A stretch of DNA of 64,000 nucleotides from Castanea sativa (GCF_040712315.1 NC_134022.1:8432173-8496172), one strand, 5' to 3'; positions 9,954-23,000 are shown, numbered from the stretch's first letter. Notes: generated from the sequence alone by a model not told the origin. Program-made: numbers and translations.

Positions 9954-12666
9954 CTAGTTTGGAACATGGTTGCTTGTTGATGCATGAATCACATTCAGAC
10001 ATCTCCTGCGGTTATGGCCCTCTTCATGACACACTCCACATTTCGGCTTGGGTTGACTCTCCTTCCAATCCATCTCATTTCTTATTCTTGTTGACATAGG
10101 TCGACCTTTGTCTCGCAACATTTCAGGGTCAGGGTACAACTTTGGGCCGACAACCTCTCGCCATAATGACTTATCCTTGGGCACACAAAACTCATGTGAA
10201 TAAGTGGCAAGTCGCTGTTGTAAAGTATAACATGGGTCAATATACCTCATTGCATTGACATGTTCCCTGATACAAACTGCAATCACATGTGAACAAGGGA
10301 TCTTATAGATTTCTCATTTGCCACAAGTACATGTGTTCTCCAGCAATCTGACTTCATGACTATGGTCTCCCCCATTAGAGCTGTGTGGATTATGTGTTGT
10401 GCAAACCTGATATACACCGTTCTGCTGGTTAAATGGCCTCACATAGTGTCTTGTCTCTTTTTCGTAATTTGCTTCATATTTCTCCATGGCATGCTTGCTG
10501 AACTTCTGACCATGTTCAATATCACCCAATATTTTAGTGCGCCAATCATTGAAATAGGTGACAAGTTTGCACCAAATATAGTCAACCAATGCAGATATGG
10601 GTAGTCCATGTGCACCTTTTAGAACTCCATTGAAACACTCAGACATATTGGTAGTCATTGCCCCATAGCGGCATCCACCATTATGTGACAGTGTCCACTT
10701 ATCCAGACCCTCCTTCGTTAGATAGGAGTATGGCTTCTTTTTTGCTATATTGGGATTGGGATCCTTATTGAATTTGAGTTCAACTTCCTTAAGGCAATCC
10801 AATATTTTTTCAAGTTTGAGATCTTGATGCTTGTATCCTGCTTTTAAGGCCAAAGACTTTAAGAATTTGTCATTAAATTAAGTGTTGAAGTTGCTGGCCA
10901 CATGTCTAATGCAATATCTATGATATACTAATTATTGGGCCACTGGGCAATGGATGATATTACACCTTTATGTCGGTCTGATATTATGCAAATGCCAGAA
11001 TTGGGTACCACATCCCGTATTGCAGTCCGCAAGCATTCTAAAAACCATCCCCAACTGGCCCTCGTCTCATCATCCATAACCGCAAAGGTAAGCGGAAAAA
11101 TCTCATTATTAGCATCGGTAGCCATTGCAATCAACAAATTTCCTTTATATTTTCCATAAAGATGAGTTCCATCAATACTAATCATTGGCCTACAATGTGT
11201 GAATCCAGCAATGGAAGGAGCAAAAGCCCAGAACACATACTTGAATATAATAGTACCCGGTATGTCCCTGTTGATCAACCGAAACTTTACTTGTGTACCT
11301 GGATCGCTATCCTTATATGCCAACAACAACTTCTGCAACTTTGGTACGACTCTTCCCAATTCCCGTGTATGTTTGCAATAGCCTTTTGTTTCGCATCCTA
11401 TATCTTGTAGTATGATATATTGTGGTTAAACCTTTCCTTCATCAGATTTTGGAGATCCTTTATTTTGCTGGTGTGATCTTTAAGTACATATCTATGCAGT
11501 TCTTTGGCAAGAAAATTCGAATCCATCATTCTGCCATCTTTGTTCACCCCAACTGATGGACAAGTGCGAGGACCGCCGAATACTTTGACAGCCCATAATC
11601 CGTTAAGCTTCGGTTGCGAGAATGCTCGGACTTTCCATGCACATGACTCATTTGCGCACTTCACACACAATCTTTTCTAGTTAGACCACTCAGTTATATA
11701 ATTCTTATTGTTATCCAGAGAGTAAACTATTGATGCCTGTTTCACAGCCTCTTTATTAGGGAAGATCAACCCTTTGCTAAAATTCATTTCCTGCCCCCAA
11801 CTTGATGAAAATGGTATCTCAACATTTGAAGGATCAATTATATTATCCCAAGTGTTTGCATGGAATGACAAGCCATGAGCTTCATATGTAGGGACCGTAA
11901 CATGATCACCATCGCCTATATCATCTTGAAACTCTATAGCATCATCATCATCATCATCCACGACATCATCACAGACATTGTCAACATTTTCATAGTTTAT
12001 AGTATTCTCGTGAAAGTCATCTCTCCCAATCATCTCTTCATACTCATCTCTACCATGATCAACATCATCTTCGTCTTGCTCTTCGCCTTCCCCCCCTAGA
12101 GATTGAATATATTCTTGTTGATAACTAGATCCGCAAGCCTTCATTGGAGTTGGTGTCTCTTGACATGGTAGTGTATAACCCCCAACTATAGTACACGGGG
12201 TAAGAGTCGGATGACTATCTGCATGTAATGATTGGAATTCTTCCCCGCCACCACTCTCCAAAGTTGTTTGTTGCACATCTTCATCGCCAACTTCTATACG
12301 AGACTCCACACTTATATACAACTTAGCAGCTTTTAATTAGGGCGTAGAGTTTATCTTGTCAAACATAATCTTAACATGCTTGTCTCCTTTTATTTCAATA
12401 GGTGTGAAGACAATACGGTCATTGAACACTGCAAGAGGAGCACGATATGTAATTTTTATGTCTTGCAACTGACGGTCCAAATTCAGCTCTTTCATAATTT
12501 TCTTTTTCAACTCCTTCAAATTGATCTCCCGCCATTTTTTTAGCTGAATAATTTCTAACTTTGTACCAGGCCCTTCATATGTCACTTCATAAGTCACATC
12601 ATTGTAGAGCTCTCCACCATAATATAGATATAAATCAATCGAACTCATTACAAGCCTACAAGTCAA
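9954..12666 (-). pseudogene. MuDR-type MULE transposase, decayed
   Basis: Minus-strand transposase gene of a Mutator-like element. In order: a PB1-like N-terminal domain (12666-12337), an acidic linker with a poly-Asp run, a zinc-binding MuDR N-terminal segment with CVKCANESCAWKVRA (near 11670), the DDE core with SIDGTHLYGKYKG and IISDRHKG (near 11150-10960) and TNMSECFNGVLKG as likely site of the third acidic residue, a SWIM zinc finger (CTCGK then KIPCSH, near 10314), and a CCHC knuckle C-x2-C-x4-H-x4-C (near 10000). At least four in-frame stops and frameshifts near 11360 and 10928 break it: after NSTP, after EWSN, after YYKI, and in the SWIM motif at 10314, where Trp is expected. The element cannot move by itself. 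Confidence 0.92.
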
Positions 12667-12947
12667 ATAAGTTTACTGAAAGTTAGTGACAAATATAACA
12701 CTTTTATTCGATATGAACTACAAAATATTGCCTCAAGGCAAATATAAAGATAACATTGTATAGTCCACCAAACAACAATAAACAAATTTTTAAACCCAAA
12801 CAAATTTGTACATGGTCGCTAACCTTAAAAAATTAATACGTTACACCTTACAACTAACAACACACTGCAAATAAATAACATGTTACCCATTCATTTGCAT
12901 TATACATAACAACACATTACAAAGCACAAATGACAAATGCCAAACAC

Positions 12948-12986
<39 letters not shown>

Positions 12987-13355
12987 AATGGCCTACTCAA
13001 TATGGCACTACTCAATATGACAAATTCATCTCTTAATACTAATTCATTTGTTCTTTATATAAGATATGAATATATACTGCTCAATATGGCATTGCTCTGT
13101 AAATTCTTATTATTGATGTTACCTGCTTTTATGATAAAACAAGTGTGGTTATCAACTTTTAGCAAGCTTGTTTATTAAGAAAAGTTCATGTTTCTTGAAT
13201 CCTGCCACTATAATTTACAATGTATACATAGAAGAGCTCAAACTTTTCTTTGCTGGGATCAAAAAAAAAAAAAAAAAACAGCACATCATAATAATATAAT
13301 AGCACATCATAATAATGATAATGATAATAAACTACCATTACAAACAGCACATCAT

Positions 13356-13433
<78 letters not shown>

Positions 13434-13632
13434 GTTTCAATAATTTGCCTACAAATTGAAGAAGAAGAAAGAACCTTTTAATTTGTAGAATGTGATATGT
13501 GTGGTGAAAGGGAGAATTTGGGCGTGCGAGAGAGCTGGGAGAAGTGAGAGTTCTGAGACTGGAATGTGTAAGGGATTAAGAGTCATCAGAGTATTAATCT
13601 AAGATAGTTGAGGTGGTTGCACTAATTAATTG
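12667..13632. other. MULE 5' flank with microsatellites
   Basis: No gene. The stretch holds an (AAT)n run at about 12947-12984, a poly-A run near 13261-13278, AAT-rich short repeats near 13286-13330, and a long (TA)n run at about 13361-13428. It lies directly upstream of the minus-strand transposase gene and before the palindrome array. Confidence 0.75.
13361..13428. repeat. (TA)n microsatellite
   Basis: About 34 uninterrupted TA dinucleotides. Open frames reading Tyr-Ile repeats across it are artefacts. Confidence 0.97.
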
Positions 13633-13970
13633 GAAATCGAGTATACCAAACTCGATTCCCATTTTAAATTTTTTTTACCGTGCTCGCATAACTGACTTGG
13701 GTGGGGTTGAATAGCTCGGAAGTCGAGTATACTATACTCAACTTTTAGTGAAAGTTGAGTATACTATACTTGATTTTATGTGGTGGACACAGCTTTACGC
13801 AAGCTTGAAGTCGAGTTCACTGTAGTCGACTTATGAAAGTCGAGGATAATGAACTTGACTTCCACGGGGTGTTTTTTTTTTTCTTTTTTTAATCCATGTC
13901 AAACAGAAATATGTGGTGGGAGTGGACTGAAGTTACCCGGAAGTCGAGTTTAGTAAAATCGACTTCCAAA
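13633..13970. repeat. Array of six imperfect 25-29 bp palindromes
   Basis: Six short inverted repeats follow each other at about 13633, 13721, 13752, 13810, 13836 and 13940. Each has arms close to GGAAGTCGAGT and ACTCGACTTCC around a short AT-rich centre. The clearest are AAGTCGAGTATA|C|TATACTCAACTT and a copy with perfect 9 bp arms, GGAAGTCGA and TCGACTTCC. Differences are mostly C-to-T or G-to-A at TCGA, as from CpG decay. The array sits about 1 kb upstream of the MULE transposase start, so subterminal transposase-binding repeats are a reasonable reading, but this is inference. Confidence 0.8.
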
Positions 13971-14817
13971 AAGAGTCCAACTAACAAATTAAGTTTGAAC
14001 GCATGCCCTCGTCCTAAAATTTTTCCCTTATTGTACTGTTTCCCAATTTTTGCCCCACCCACAGTGATTCACTCACACAGATTTAGTGAAAGAGTATATC
14101 AAAACACTATAAACACACCCTCATAGTGAAAGAAAGAGCGAAAAAGAGAGCTGAAAAACCAGATCAAGCGGCGACAAAAGGCAGACCAAGCGGTGGTGGC
14201 AGTGGCAGATTAGGGACAGTCCAGGTGGCGGCAAATTGTGGGGGCTATGCAGCGGCAAATTTTGTGTGTGTGAAGTAAAGGCAGCCTTTTTCCTTTGGGT
14301 TTGGAGAGTGAAGAAGGATAGTGAGAGATTTTTGAGGTTAGGCAGCTGTAAATTCTTATCTTTATTTCGCCATTTTTTATGATTTTTCAAAATTTGATTT
14401 ATGGGCTTTTTATTTATGAGATTAAAGACCAAAATGTTCTGTTGGACTTCTCTTTTTTTTTTTTTTTTTTCCTTCTTCTTCTTCTTCTTCTTCTTCTTCT
14501 GGAGTTTAAGCTAGGCTTAATAAACAAAAGGGGTCAGGTTCATGGTGAGGGTGTGCAGGGGTTCAAATTTTTTTTTTAAAAAATATTATATATATATATA
14601 TAATTTTTTGGTTAGGGAGCCCCCTTACTATAACGTACCACCGCCCCACAGTGGTGATGTTTTAGAGAGTAGAGGGAGGTGAAGGGTAGAAAATTGCAGA
14701 AATAAAGATAGTTTGAGTTGGCTTTTTTCGAACCATCATTTAATTGCCACGTGTCCTTTATTTATACAGAAAAGGGAGAGAACATTCTAACGGGGGAGGA
14801 GCTTGACCCCAAACTAA
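13971..14817. other. Low-complexity intergenic stretch
   Basis: No gene found. A GGCGGC/GGTGGC-rich patch lies at about 14165-14260, a T run followed by (CTT)n at about 14450-14500, and a (TA)n run near 14585-14602. Confidence 0.5.
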
Positions 14818-16178
14818 GACCATTTAATTAAAATCCGTATTGAGTCCACACTAGTTGAAACCAATCACAATAGATTATGCAAATTCTGATAAGAAAGAAA
14901 AAAAAGGGGGAAATTTTCAATTTATTTCTTGAATAATGGTTCAAATTTCATTTTATTCAATAATTATTTATTTGATGAGGTTTTCTTAATCTTCATCCTC
15001 TAATATAATTAAGTGGCAACTTCACTGGGAGGACATCGTTTGTTGAGTAATCATCTTGAGGACTTGATCGCGCCCTGCCATTTTTAGGACATTATTCTCA
15101 TAGTTCCTTGAGCTCACTGCATGACGTTGATAATAATACTATTACTAAACCATGAGTCCATTATGTGATGTTAAATTCTATGGGTCATTAGTCCATTTCA
15201 TCAAGTGAAGAAATTGTGAGTCATGATCCCGACTCGAAAAGCATGAGGAGTTTTTGAAAAAAAGCTTAATCCTTGTAGTCTTAAAATCTATTCTTTTTTC
15301 TTTATAAAATATAATGACATGACATGAATTGACTAATAGAATAACACCATGAGAGAGAGAGAGAGAATTATTTAGAAAGTATGTTGTGAATTATGTGATG
15401 ACTTAAATAATTTTTTGAGTTAGAAAAAGACTAAATATAGCAATAGTAGAGAAAACCATCTTATTGGCCCACTCTATAGAGTGGAGATAAGGGATATATT
15501 CTTCAGAAATAGGCCCCCTATGTCTAACGTGTGTGTGAGGGCATTGCCACATTTGGGGGTGTGGGAAAGACTTTATTGAAGAGATTATAAAATGCAGCCA
15601 AACCATGTGATTTATCATAAAGTAATTAATAACAAAAGAAGAAATCCATCCAACCCTACATAATACGCAAGGCTTCAACTCCATGCTACAAACTCTATAA
15701 TTGTTGTTGATTCGATATTCCGCCCCCAAATAATAAGTATCACATTAATTGTAATTTGAAAGTACCTAGTAATTACATTTTAGTAAAGATTGAAAAGCCA
15801 CCTAATAACAATGTGATATAGTACGAAGAACTAATTGATTAAGAAAGAAATCCATACAACCTACATCATGAGTTGGGCTTCATCTCTATATGGTAGACAT
15901 CCTATACTTTTTACTACCTTCCACACAACAACTCTATTATCGCGTTTGTTTTCTATTTTTAAGAAAAAAAAAATTGTTATATTTTTCAATATAATAATAA
16001 TGGTAATGTTCTTCAATTAATCTTCATCTTTAATTTTATAACACTCACACCACATAATTTTCTTTTTCTTTTTTTGGGATGGGGGATAATGGAAAGAAAA
16101 TAGATTAAATGAAATTAATAATTATGTTCTTATGTTTGAATTTTGATTTCGTAGAGAAAGTATTTGAAAGAACAAAGA
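14818..16178. repeat. Tandem duplication, copy 1
   Basis: First unit of a diverged non-coding tandem duplication. Shared landmarks with copy 2, in the same order, are: CCAATCACAA, AATATAATTAAGTGGCAACTT, ATGACGTTGATAATAATACT, a (GA)n tract, CCAAATAATAAGTATCACAT and AAGAAATCCATACAACCTAC. It carries the uninterrupted site where copy 2 received the insertion at 16511-16849. No coding function seen. Confidence 0.85.
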
Positions 16179-16292
16179 CCATCTTGCATCCACCAAACTG
16201 TATATGATATGTATTAGCATTACCTTTATAAAATGATAATTTAACTCGAGGAACAAAAAAAAATTTGGTCACTTTCCCTACTGATAGTCACC

Positions 16293-18155
16293 AAATATAG
16301 TGAGCAAATTCAAATTCATACTGAGTCAACACTAGGATAAACCAATCACAACAGGTTATGCAAATTATGATTTTAAAAAAAGAGGGGGGAAATTTCAATT
16401 TATTTCTTGAATAATGATAAAATTTTCATTTTATGGAATAATTATTTATTTCTTGGTGTTTTCTTAAACTTCATCCTTTAATATAATTAAGTGGCAACTT
16501 CACTAGGAGGTGTTAGTGTATACGTTTGTCTAGCCCATTGGGGTTGAGCCCAATGTACCGTACCACATTCATATTATTTGTACTTCATATTGTGCCTATA
16601 TAAAACTCTTTATTATACAGTGTTATACACATCATATATACAAAAAAATATATAGTTTATTCTCTTAGTTGCTCTAATACCATGTTAACTATATAAAGAC
16701 AAAGAGATTGAAAGAATAAACTGTATATGATGTGTATAACACTCTACAATAGAGAATCTTATATGAACACAATAAGTGTGAAGTACAAGTAATATGAATA
16801 TATTACAAGTACAATACACTAAACTCAAGCCCACTGAGCTAGACTAATAGGTGGTATGACATTGTTTGTTGAGTAATTATCTTGAGGACTTGATTTTGTC
16901 CTGCCACTTCAGGATATTATTCTCACAGTTCCTTGAGCTTATTGCATGACGTTGATAATAATACTATTACTAACAATGAGCCCGTTAAGTGATGTTAAAA
17001 GCTACGGGTCATTAGTCGATTTCATCATTTGAAGAAATTATGAGTCATGAACCATGATCCCAACTCGAAAAGCGTGAGGAATTTTTGAAAAAAGTTCAAT
17101 CCATTTAGTTGGATGAAATATGGGCTTTTAAGGGTTTATGTGAACCTGTCCCAAAATCTGTTCTTTTATCTTTAAAAAATACAATGAGATGACATGAATG
17201 GACTAATAAAATAACACCATGTGGTTCAGAGAGAGAGAGAGAGAGAGAGAGAATTATTTAGAAAGTATTTTGAATTAGGTGATGACTTAAATAATTTTTT
17301 GAGTTAGAAAAATACTAAATATAACAATAGTAGTAGAGAAAACCATCTTTATTGGCCCACTCTATAGAGTATAGAGTGGAGATAAGAGATACACTCTTCA
17401 AAAATAGGCCCCCTATGTCTTACATGTGAGGGCATGTTGCAATTGGGGGGTGTAGCGTAATTATCATGAAGTAATTAATTAAAGAAGCAATCCATCCAAA
17501 CGTACATAATACGCAAGGCTTTATCTTTATGGTAGACACCCTATAATTGTTGTTGATTCAGTATTTTGCCCCCAAATAATAAGTATCACATTAATTGTAA
17601 TTTGAAATTACCTAATAATTAGTACTTTATAGTGAAGATTAAAAGGCCCCCAGACGATATGATATATTATGAAGAGCTATCCTTTCTTCTCATTTAATAG
17701 TCTAAATGGAAGGTATTCCACCAGACATTTTATCAGTACTACAGTTTGATTTGAATAGCCTCCCTTAATAATATGATGCAATGTCTTTCTTCTTAAAAAA
17801 AAAATTATGAAGAAGTAATCGATTAAGAAAGAAATCCATACAACCTACATCATGAGTTGGGCTTTAACTCTATGGTAGACATCCAATACTTTTTACTACC
17901 TTACACACAATAACTTTATTATCACATTTGTTTTCTGTTTTTAAGAAAAAGAAATTTGTTATATTTTTAAATATAATAATAATGGCAGTGTTCTTCAATT
18001 AATATTCATCTTTTAATTTTATAAAACTAACACTACATAATTTTCTTTTTTAGGGGGGGAGAGGGGAAGGGGGAAATAATGGAGAGAAAAAAATGAAATT
18101 AATAATTACATTCTTATGATTGATTTTGTAGAGAAAGCGTTGGAAAGAGCAAAGA
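16293..18155. repeat. Tandem duplication, copy 2
   Basis: Second unit of the duplication that starts at 14818, with the same landmarks in the same order. It is longer because of the inverted-LTR insertion at 16511-16849 and an extra stretch of about 130 bp near 17660-17800. The many small differences suggest an old duplication. Confidence 0.85.
16511..16849. mobile_element. Inverted pair of small LTRs around a primer-binding site
   Basis: Left arm: an LTR-like sequence starting TGTTAGTGTATACG at 16511. Right arm: a related, diverged LTR in reverse (16849 down to 16683). In between, the minus strand reads TGGTATTAGAGC (16671-16682), one base from the usual initiator-tRNA-Met primer-binding site, directly after the end of the reverse LTR. 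Flanks GGAGG and GGTGG look like a 5 bp target duplication, and copy 1 of the surrounding duplication shows the site without insertion. No coding capacity. The layout suggests a TRIM-like copia relative with a fold-back structure. Confidence 0.65.
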
Positions 18156-19208
18156 GAATTTTTAAAAAATTCATTAGATTTTGTTTTAAATTTTATTATT
18201 GATTAAAATTTTGGTGAGGTTGAGAGTTGAGAGTTGAGACGAACATTTCATATACTATTATTTTGTCTCCTTTTATTATTTTTTAATCATTTTTTCAAAG
18301 GCAAAATTGGGTGCAGCTAATTTTTTTTTTTTTTGAATTTCAAGCATAAAGTTACTCCTATCATAAATCTAGGGTAATTCAAATTCTATAACTTAATAGT
18401 TTCAAACGGTTTAATAATAGTTTGAATATCCTTTTTTTTATTATTATAAGTCCCTATTTAGAACTTAGAAGGTTGAGAAAGAGATGGTTTGAATTTTTAT
18501 TCTCCTTATAAAGGAGACAATGTCACTAATATATAAGACTCTTGATGAGTTGGTGATATTAAACTTAGTGCATGTTTCATTTTTGCAAATATTTTTTATT
18601 ATTAATGACTTCATTCATGCTTGCTTTTTTTCTTTTTTTTGATACAGCTTATTAATTCTTTATATGATGAAAACTTTTCTTTGTATAAAGATATAAGCTA
18701 GATAGAAGCAACATGTCCTTTAGTTTCATTCTTCAGAAGTGGTGTCCTTTTCTATATAGAGTTTTTGGATCGATTGCAGTTTAAAATTTGTTTTCTTCAC
18801 ACCATAAAATTATTCAACGCATTATTTGTAATAAGTCATTTTCTCACGTAACATGATATTTTTCTTGAAGTACGTGGAACTTACTTTTACGTGAGAAGAG
18901 TATAGTAGTATACAAAGTAAATTCTTTTATAAACTCCCAAACAAGTTATAGTTTACTCCACCTTATTAGCATTTCCAATTTTTAGGAATTTTTTTACTAT
19001 TGAAATATTTTTCAGTTTTATATAAAATTAGAAACATTATATTTTTAAGCTTATAATTTAGTATGTTTATTAAAAGTATACAAGTGTAAGATATTAAATC
19101 CTATAATTAATAAATTAAAGTTTGAAATTTGAAAAGGTAAGGTCTTCAAAAAAATTTGAAAAGGTAAGTAAAATCAAACTCTCAACCTTAAGGCTCAATC
19201 CATACTAA
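18156..19208. other. AT-rich intergenic stretch
   Basis: No gene, RNA or repeat end recognised. Strongly AT rich with poly-T and poly-A runs. Confidence 0.55.
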
Positions 19209-19532
19209 TCTATATTATTATTTAAGGGATTTTCTCAGTTTGGATTCCTTATTTTTTTTTTAGTTCAAAAATGTCTTTATATCCCTATATTTAAGTAGAG
19301 ATAAAACAAAAGAACAATTTGATAAAAATGTAACATTAACTTTTACTAAAACATTACCTAAAAAATAAGATTACTTTTCTATTAATTTTTAAATTACTTT
19401 ATCTACTTATAGATTAGATTTTCAAAATAAAAATTATATATATAATAAAAAACACATTTTTTTTCTATAAGATAGGACCACTAAAAATACAAAAGCTTCA
19501 TCGCACACGTTTTGCACGGGTGATGAGGCTAG
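19209..19532 (+). mobile_element. Mini-Helitron (non-autonomous)
   Basis: A 324 bp AT-rich element starting TCTATATTATTATTTAA and ending GGTGATGAGGCTAG. Six bases before the terminal CTAG is a hairpin: CACACGT and ACGGGTG pair with one mismatch around a short loop. The base before the 5' TC is A and the base after CTAG is T, as for Helitron insertion between A and T, with no target duplication. It has no coding capacity, so it would depend on a RepHel protein from elsewhere. Confidence 0.72.
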
Positions 19533-20008
19533 TAGTAAATTACTAATAAATTCTAAATAGGACACCCATTTAAATGGATCAGATTTTCTTCTTAAAAAAA
19601 AAAAAAAAAAAAAAGAGATTTTAAAAAATTATTTTTAAAATTTTAGGATTTAATTTGTTTGAAAAGTAATTTCCCCCGAGATTTTTATTGGCAAGGCTTT
19701 GGAATTAGAACATTATCATTTTCACTGTCCAGTCAAAGGCTGCTAAAGAAGGAAAAACAAACGTTTGTGAAAATCGTTGACTCACTCAGCTGCTCCACTC
19801 TCCATTGATTCATTCACTCTTCTTTCTAAGATTCTTCGTCCTTAATATAATACGAAGTATTCATAGAAGTCACTGTTCTATACACAAAACCCAACCTGCT
19901 CTGTTTTCCACAGTCAACTCCATCCAGATCTCAACGCCCAATTCTCTCCCCACAATCCAAAGACTCCAAATCCCTTTCTGGGTTTTACTCTTCTCCCCCA
20001 ATTCTCAA
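19533..20008. other. Upstream region and 5' UTR of the cyclophilin-like gene
   Basis: Contains a poly-A run near 19595-19614 and, from about 19690, less AT-rich sequence that is probably promoter and 5' UTR. An in-frame ATG at 19805 would add 68 residues without domain character, so the start at 20009 is preferred. Confidence 0.5.
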
Positions 20009-23000
20009 ATGGGTCGCAAGCCAAATGACTCAGAGTCCACCAGCAACACCTCTCTGATCCTCCTCTTGGTGGTTCTGAGTTCCTGTGCTCTGGTCTACTT
20101 ATTCCTCTCTGTGTTTCTCACACCAAGTTGGGAGTTCTACCCTATTCATGTTGAGCCTTTGGAATTACTTGAAGAGGATGCTGTTGCAGGGGCAGAGAAT
20201 GGAGCTTGTTGTAGAGGGATTGATAATATGGAGCTTTGGGGTAATGCTGTGAAGTGGGGTTCGGACTTCAAGTTCAATTCCTCCGAGGAGTGTTGCAAGG
20301 CTTGTAAGGCTATGTGTAGTGGCAATGATGGGCCGTGTTTGTGTGATTCCTGGGTCTTTTGTGGAAATCGGGAGGCTTGCGGATCGAAATTCGGAGAGGT
20401 GAGTGTAATTTGGCACTTGGATCTCTATAATTTTTTTATGTGGAAATTTGGTATAATATTTTTTGGTATGTCATTTGGTTATTTTGGTATAATATGAGGA
20501 ATTTGTGTGAACTCTGAAGTGATTTCAGTAATTTCACTAATTTGCAGTATATTTAAATGTTGTAACTGTAATACATTTTCAATCTTAATAGAAACGACTA
20601 TGGTTGGGTTGCCATCCAGTAAAGCCGTGTTCTGTATTTACTGAGCTTTTTATAGGTTCACACGTTAAATTTGATTTGGAAAGTGTGGCCTTTGCTGATA
20701 GTTGTTCAATGATCAATATGTAATTGCTTAATGAGTTCCATAATATGGTTCATTGGCAAAGAGATCTATTGAAATAATAAGCATTCATCTATATGTAACT
20801 TATTCCGTTGGGATTCCTAAGATTGGTTGGATTGTTCTCCTTTTAAAGCACTTCCGAAATTTTATTTTATTTTTCTTTTCTTTTGATGATTGGTGGTGGA
20901 CAGTTATGACACAATTTCAGACGATGTTTGTGATTTTTGTGGATTTTAACCAGATATTTATATTTTCTCATCCCATGGTTGCCCATAAAATTCTAATTGA
21001 ACAATATATTACATTTCACAACTACATGAGTTATAACTTCATTTCATTCACTTCGAATTGCTACAGTGTTGGCTGAAGAAACAAAAGGACACCTTGGCCC
21101 CACAACGGCAAGATTTGGGTCAGAAAGTTATTTGGACTTCTGGGCTCATCTTTGGAAAAGGAGAGGTATGCAAGAACTTTTTGGCTGATGTGAATAATTT
21201 TCATACTGTGAAATTGGAAGGTTCTCATCATATTTGTGATGTTTTTGTACATTTGCTATTGAGGATATCATTCCATCATCTCTCTCTGTTTTCGATGTTG
21301 AATTTTCAGCATTTAATGGTATGGTTAGCTTATCTCTTAGTTTTTTATATAGATATATTGTCTTTTCTTGCAGGGAATTGTGGGCTTGGAAACAGAATAT
21401 GGCACTCTTCATATAAAAGTAAGTGTTTATGCTCTCTGCAGCTTTAAGCTCCATATGCTTTTTATATGGAGCTAGCAATGAAGCTAGAATATTTTCTAGA
21501 GATGATAAGTTTAGGTGCACTAGCGTACAAGCTTGCATTAGTTGATATCCTCCTTTCCTGTAGTAAATATCAAACTTTTGTCCATGGTCTACATATGTTT
21601 TGATTTGGTTTTCTGGTTTTATATAACATTCTAATATTTCCAGTACATAATGACAATACTGCATTTTGTGCAGCTTTTCCCTGACTGTGCCCCGCATTCT
21701 GTGACCTACATTCTTGAGCTGTTGACGTTGCGCCATTGTGCAGGTTGCCAATTTTATCGGGCAGAGAGCCGGGGTCACTCTTGGGATTCAGAAGGAAACC
21801 ACATAAAAAATGTGAGGCTTCATTAATTTTCTTTTTACTTAACCATCCCCAGTATGATAGGAAATTGGAGGAAATGCACGTGTACCACTTTCTGGTTTAA
21901 TTGTGTACTTTTGCTCGATAGTTTCGCCTATGTTAACTCTGTTGTACTGGTATTTGTATTTAGGCTTTCATCTAGAGCCTATAGTTGCTTCTCCTGAGCT
22001 TTAAAACTTTGATTTGTCATTTGGCCTCAAGTTTTTTTTTCCCCTCCCCCAACATAGTGTGATTCTACTATATATTAAATTCAAAATTAAGGGGCTTCAC
22101 CAGTCATATTTATCACGAGAGAGAGAGAGAGAGAGAAGGGCATAATCCATCAACATAGCTACATATAAATTCAGACCATCCAATTGATAGTGACGATAGT
22201 ACTTGAAATTAATTCTCTCTAAAATTCACCCATACAAAGACACATGCATGTGGGAATATCATGCTTTAAAGTTTAGACTTGAAAGCCAATAGAGTAACTA
22301 AGTAGCCACCAGAAATTAGCTGGTACTAAATCTCTATTATCGAATTTCCTGTTATTGACTATTAATGTTTACATCAATGATGCAATCTATGTCCTTTTCA
22401 TGTGTTTTGACAAATGTGGAGGTTCCTTACCTTTTGAAACTTTTGATCCATGTTAGCTTCTGGACATACCAAAGGGATGAAGTGTTGTGCAGACCATATG
22501 TACACATATATGTTTTCTCTCTCTCTCTCTCTCTCTCTCTCCCAACACAAGCTTTTGTTATACATTCCTTGGCTTCCTCTGATTTACTGTGTGTATTGAC
22601 TGTAGCAACACTGTTTTTATAATAATTTGAGTATTTAATAGTTATAACTCAACCTTGTTTTGTGACTTTCCCAGGCCCCTTTAGGCCCTCCTTTTGCATT
22701 GATTCAAGGAACACTGGAACCCCAAGGAATTGCATTCAATAAGATCCCAACTGAAGTATGCCCAATTATAAGAAGGGGTTCAGTTGCTTGGATTGGTTCT
22801 GGCCCTGAGTTTTTCATAAGCCTTGCAAACCACCAAGAGTGGAAAAATGCATACACAGTGTTTGGTTCGGTCCTTCCAGAGGACATGGAAATTGCCGAGA
22901 AAATTGCTCAGCTCCCCACTACATCAGATGTTTGGAACAATATCAACGTGACCGTCTTGAAGAAACCTGTTCCCTTGTCGATTCAAAGAATCAAGAAGAG

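Noticed and set aside
13186..13440. Open frames on both strands with Tyr-Ile repeats
   Set aside because: Translation of the (TA)n microsatellite.
19805..20008. Upstream ATG extending the cyclophilin-like protein by 68 residues
   Set aside because: The extension is Ser/Pro/Gln rich and looks like translated 5' UTR. The anchor follows naturally from the ATG at 20009.
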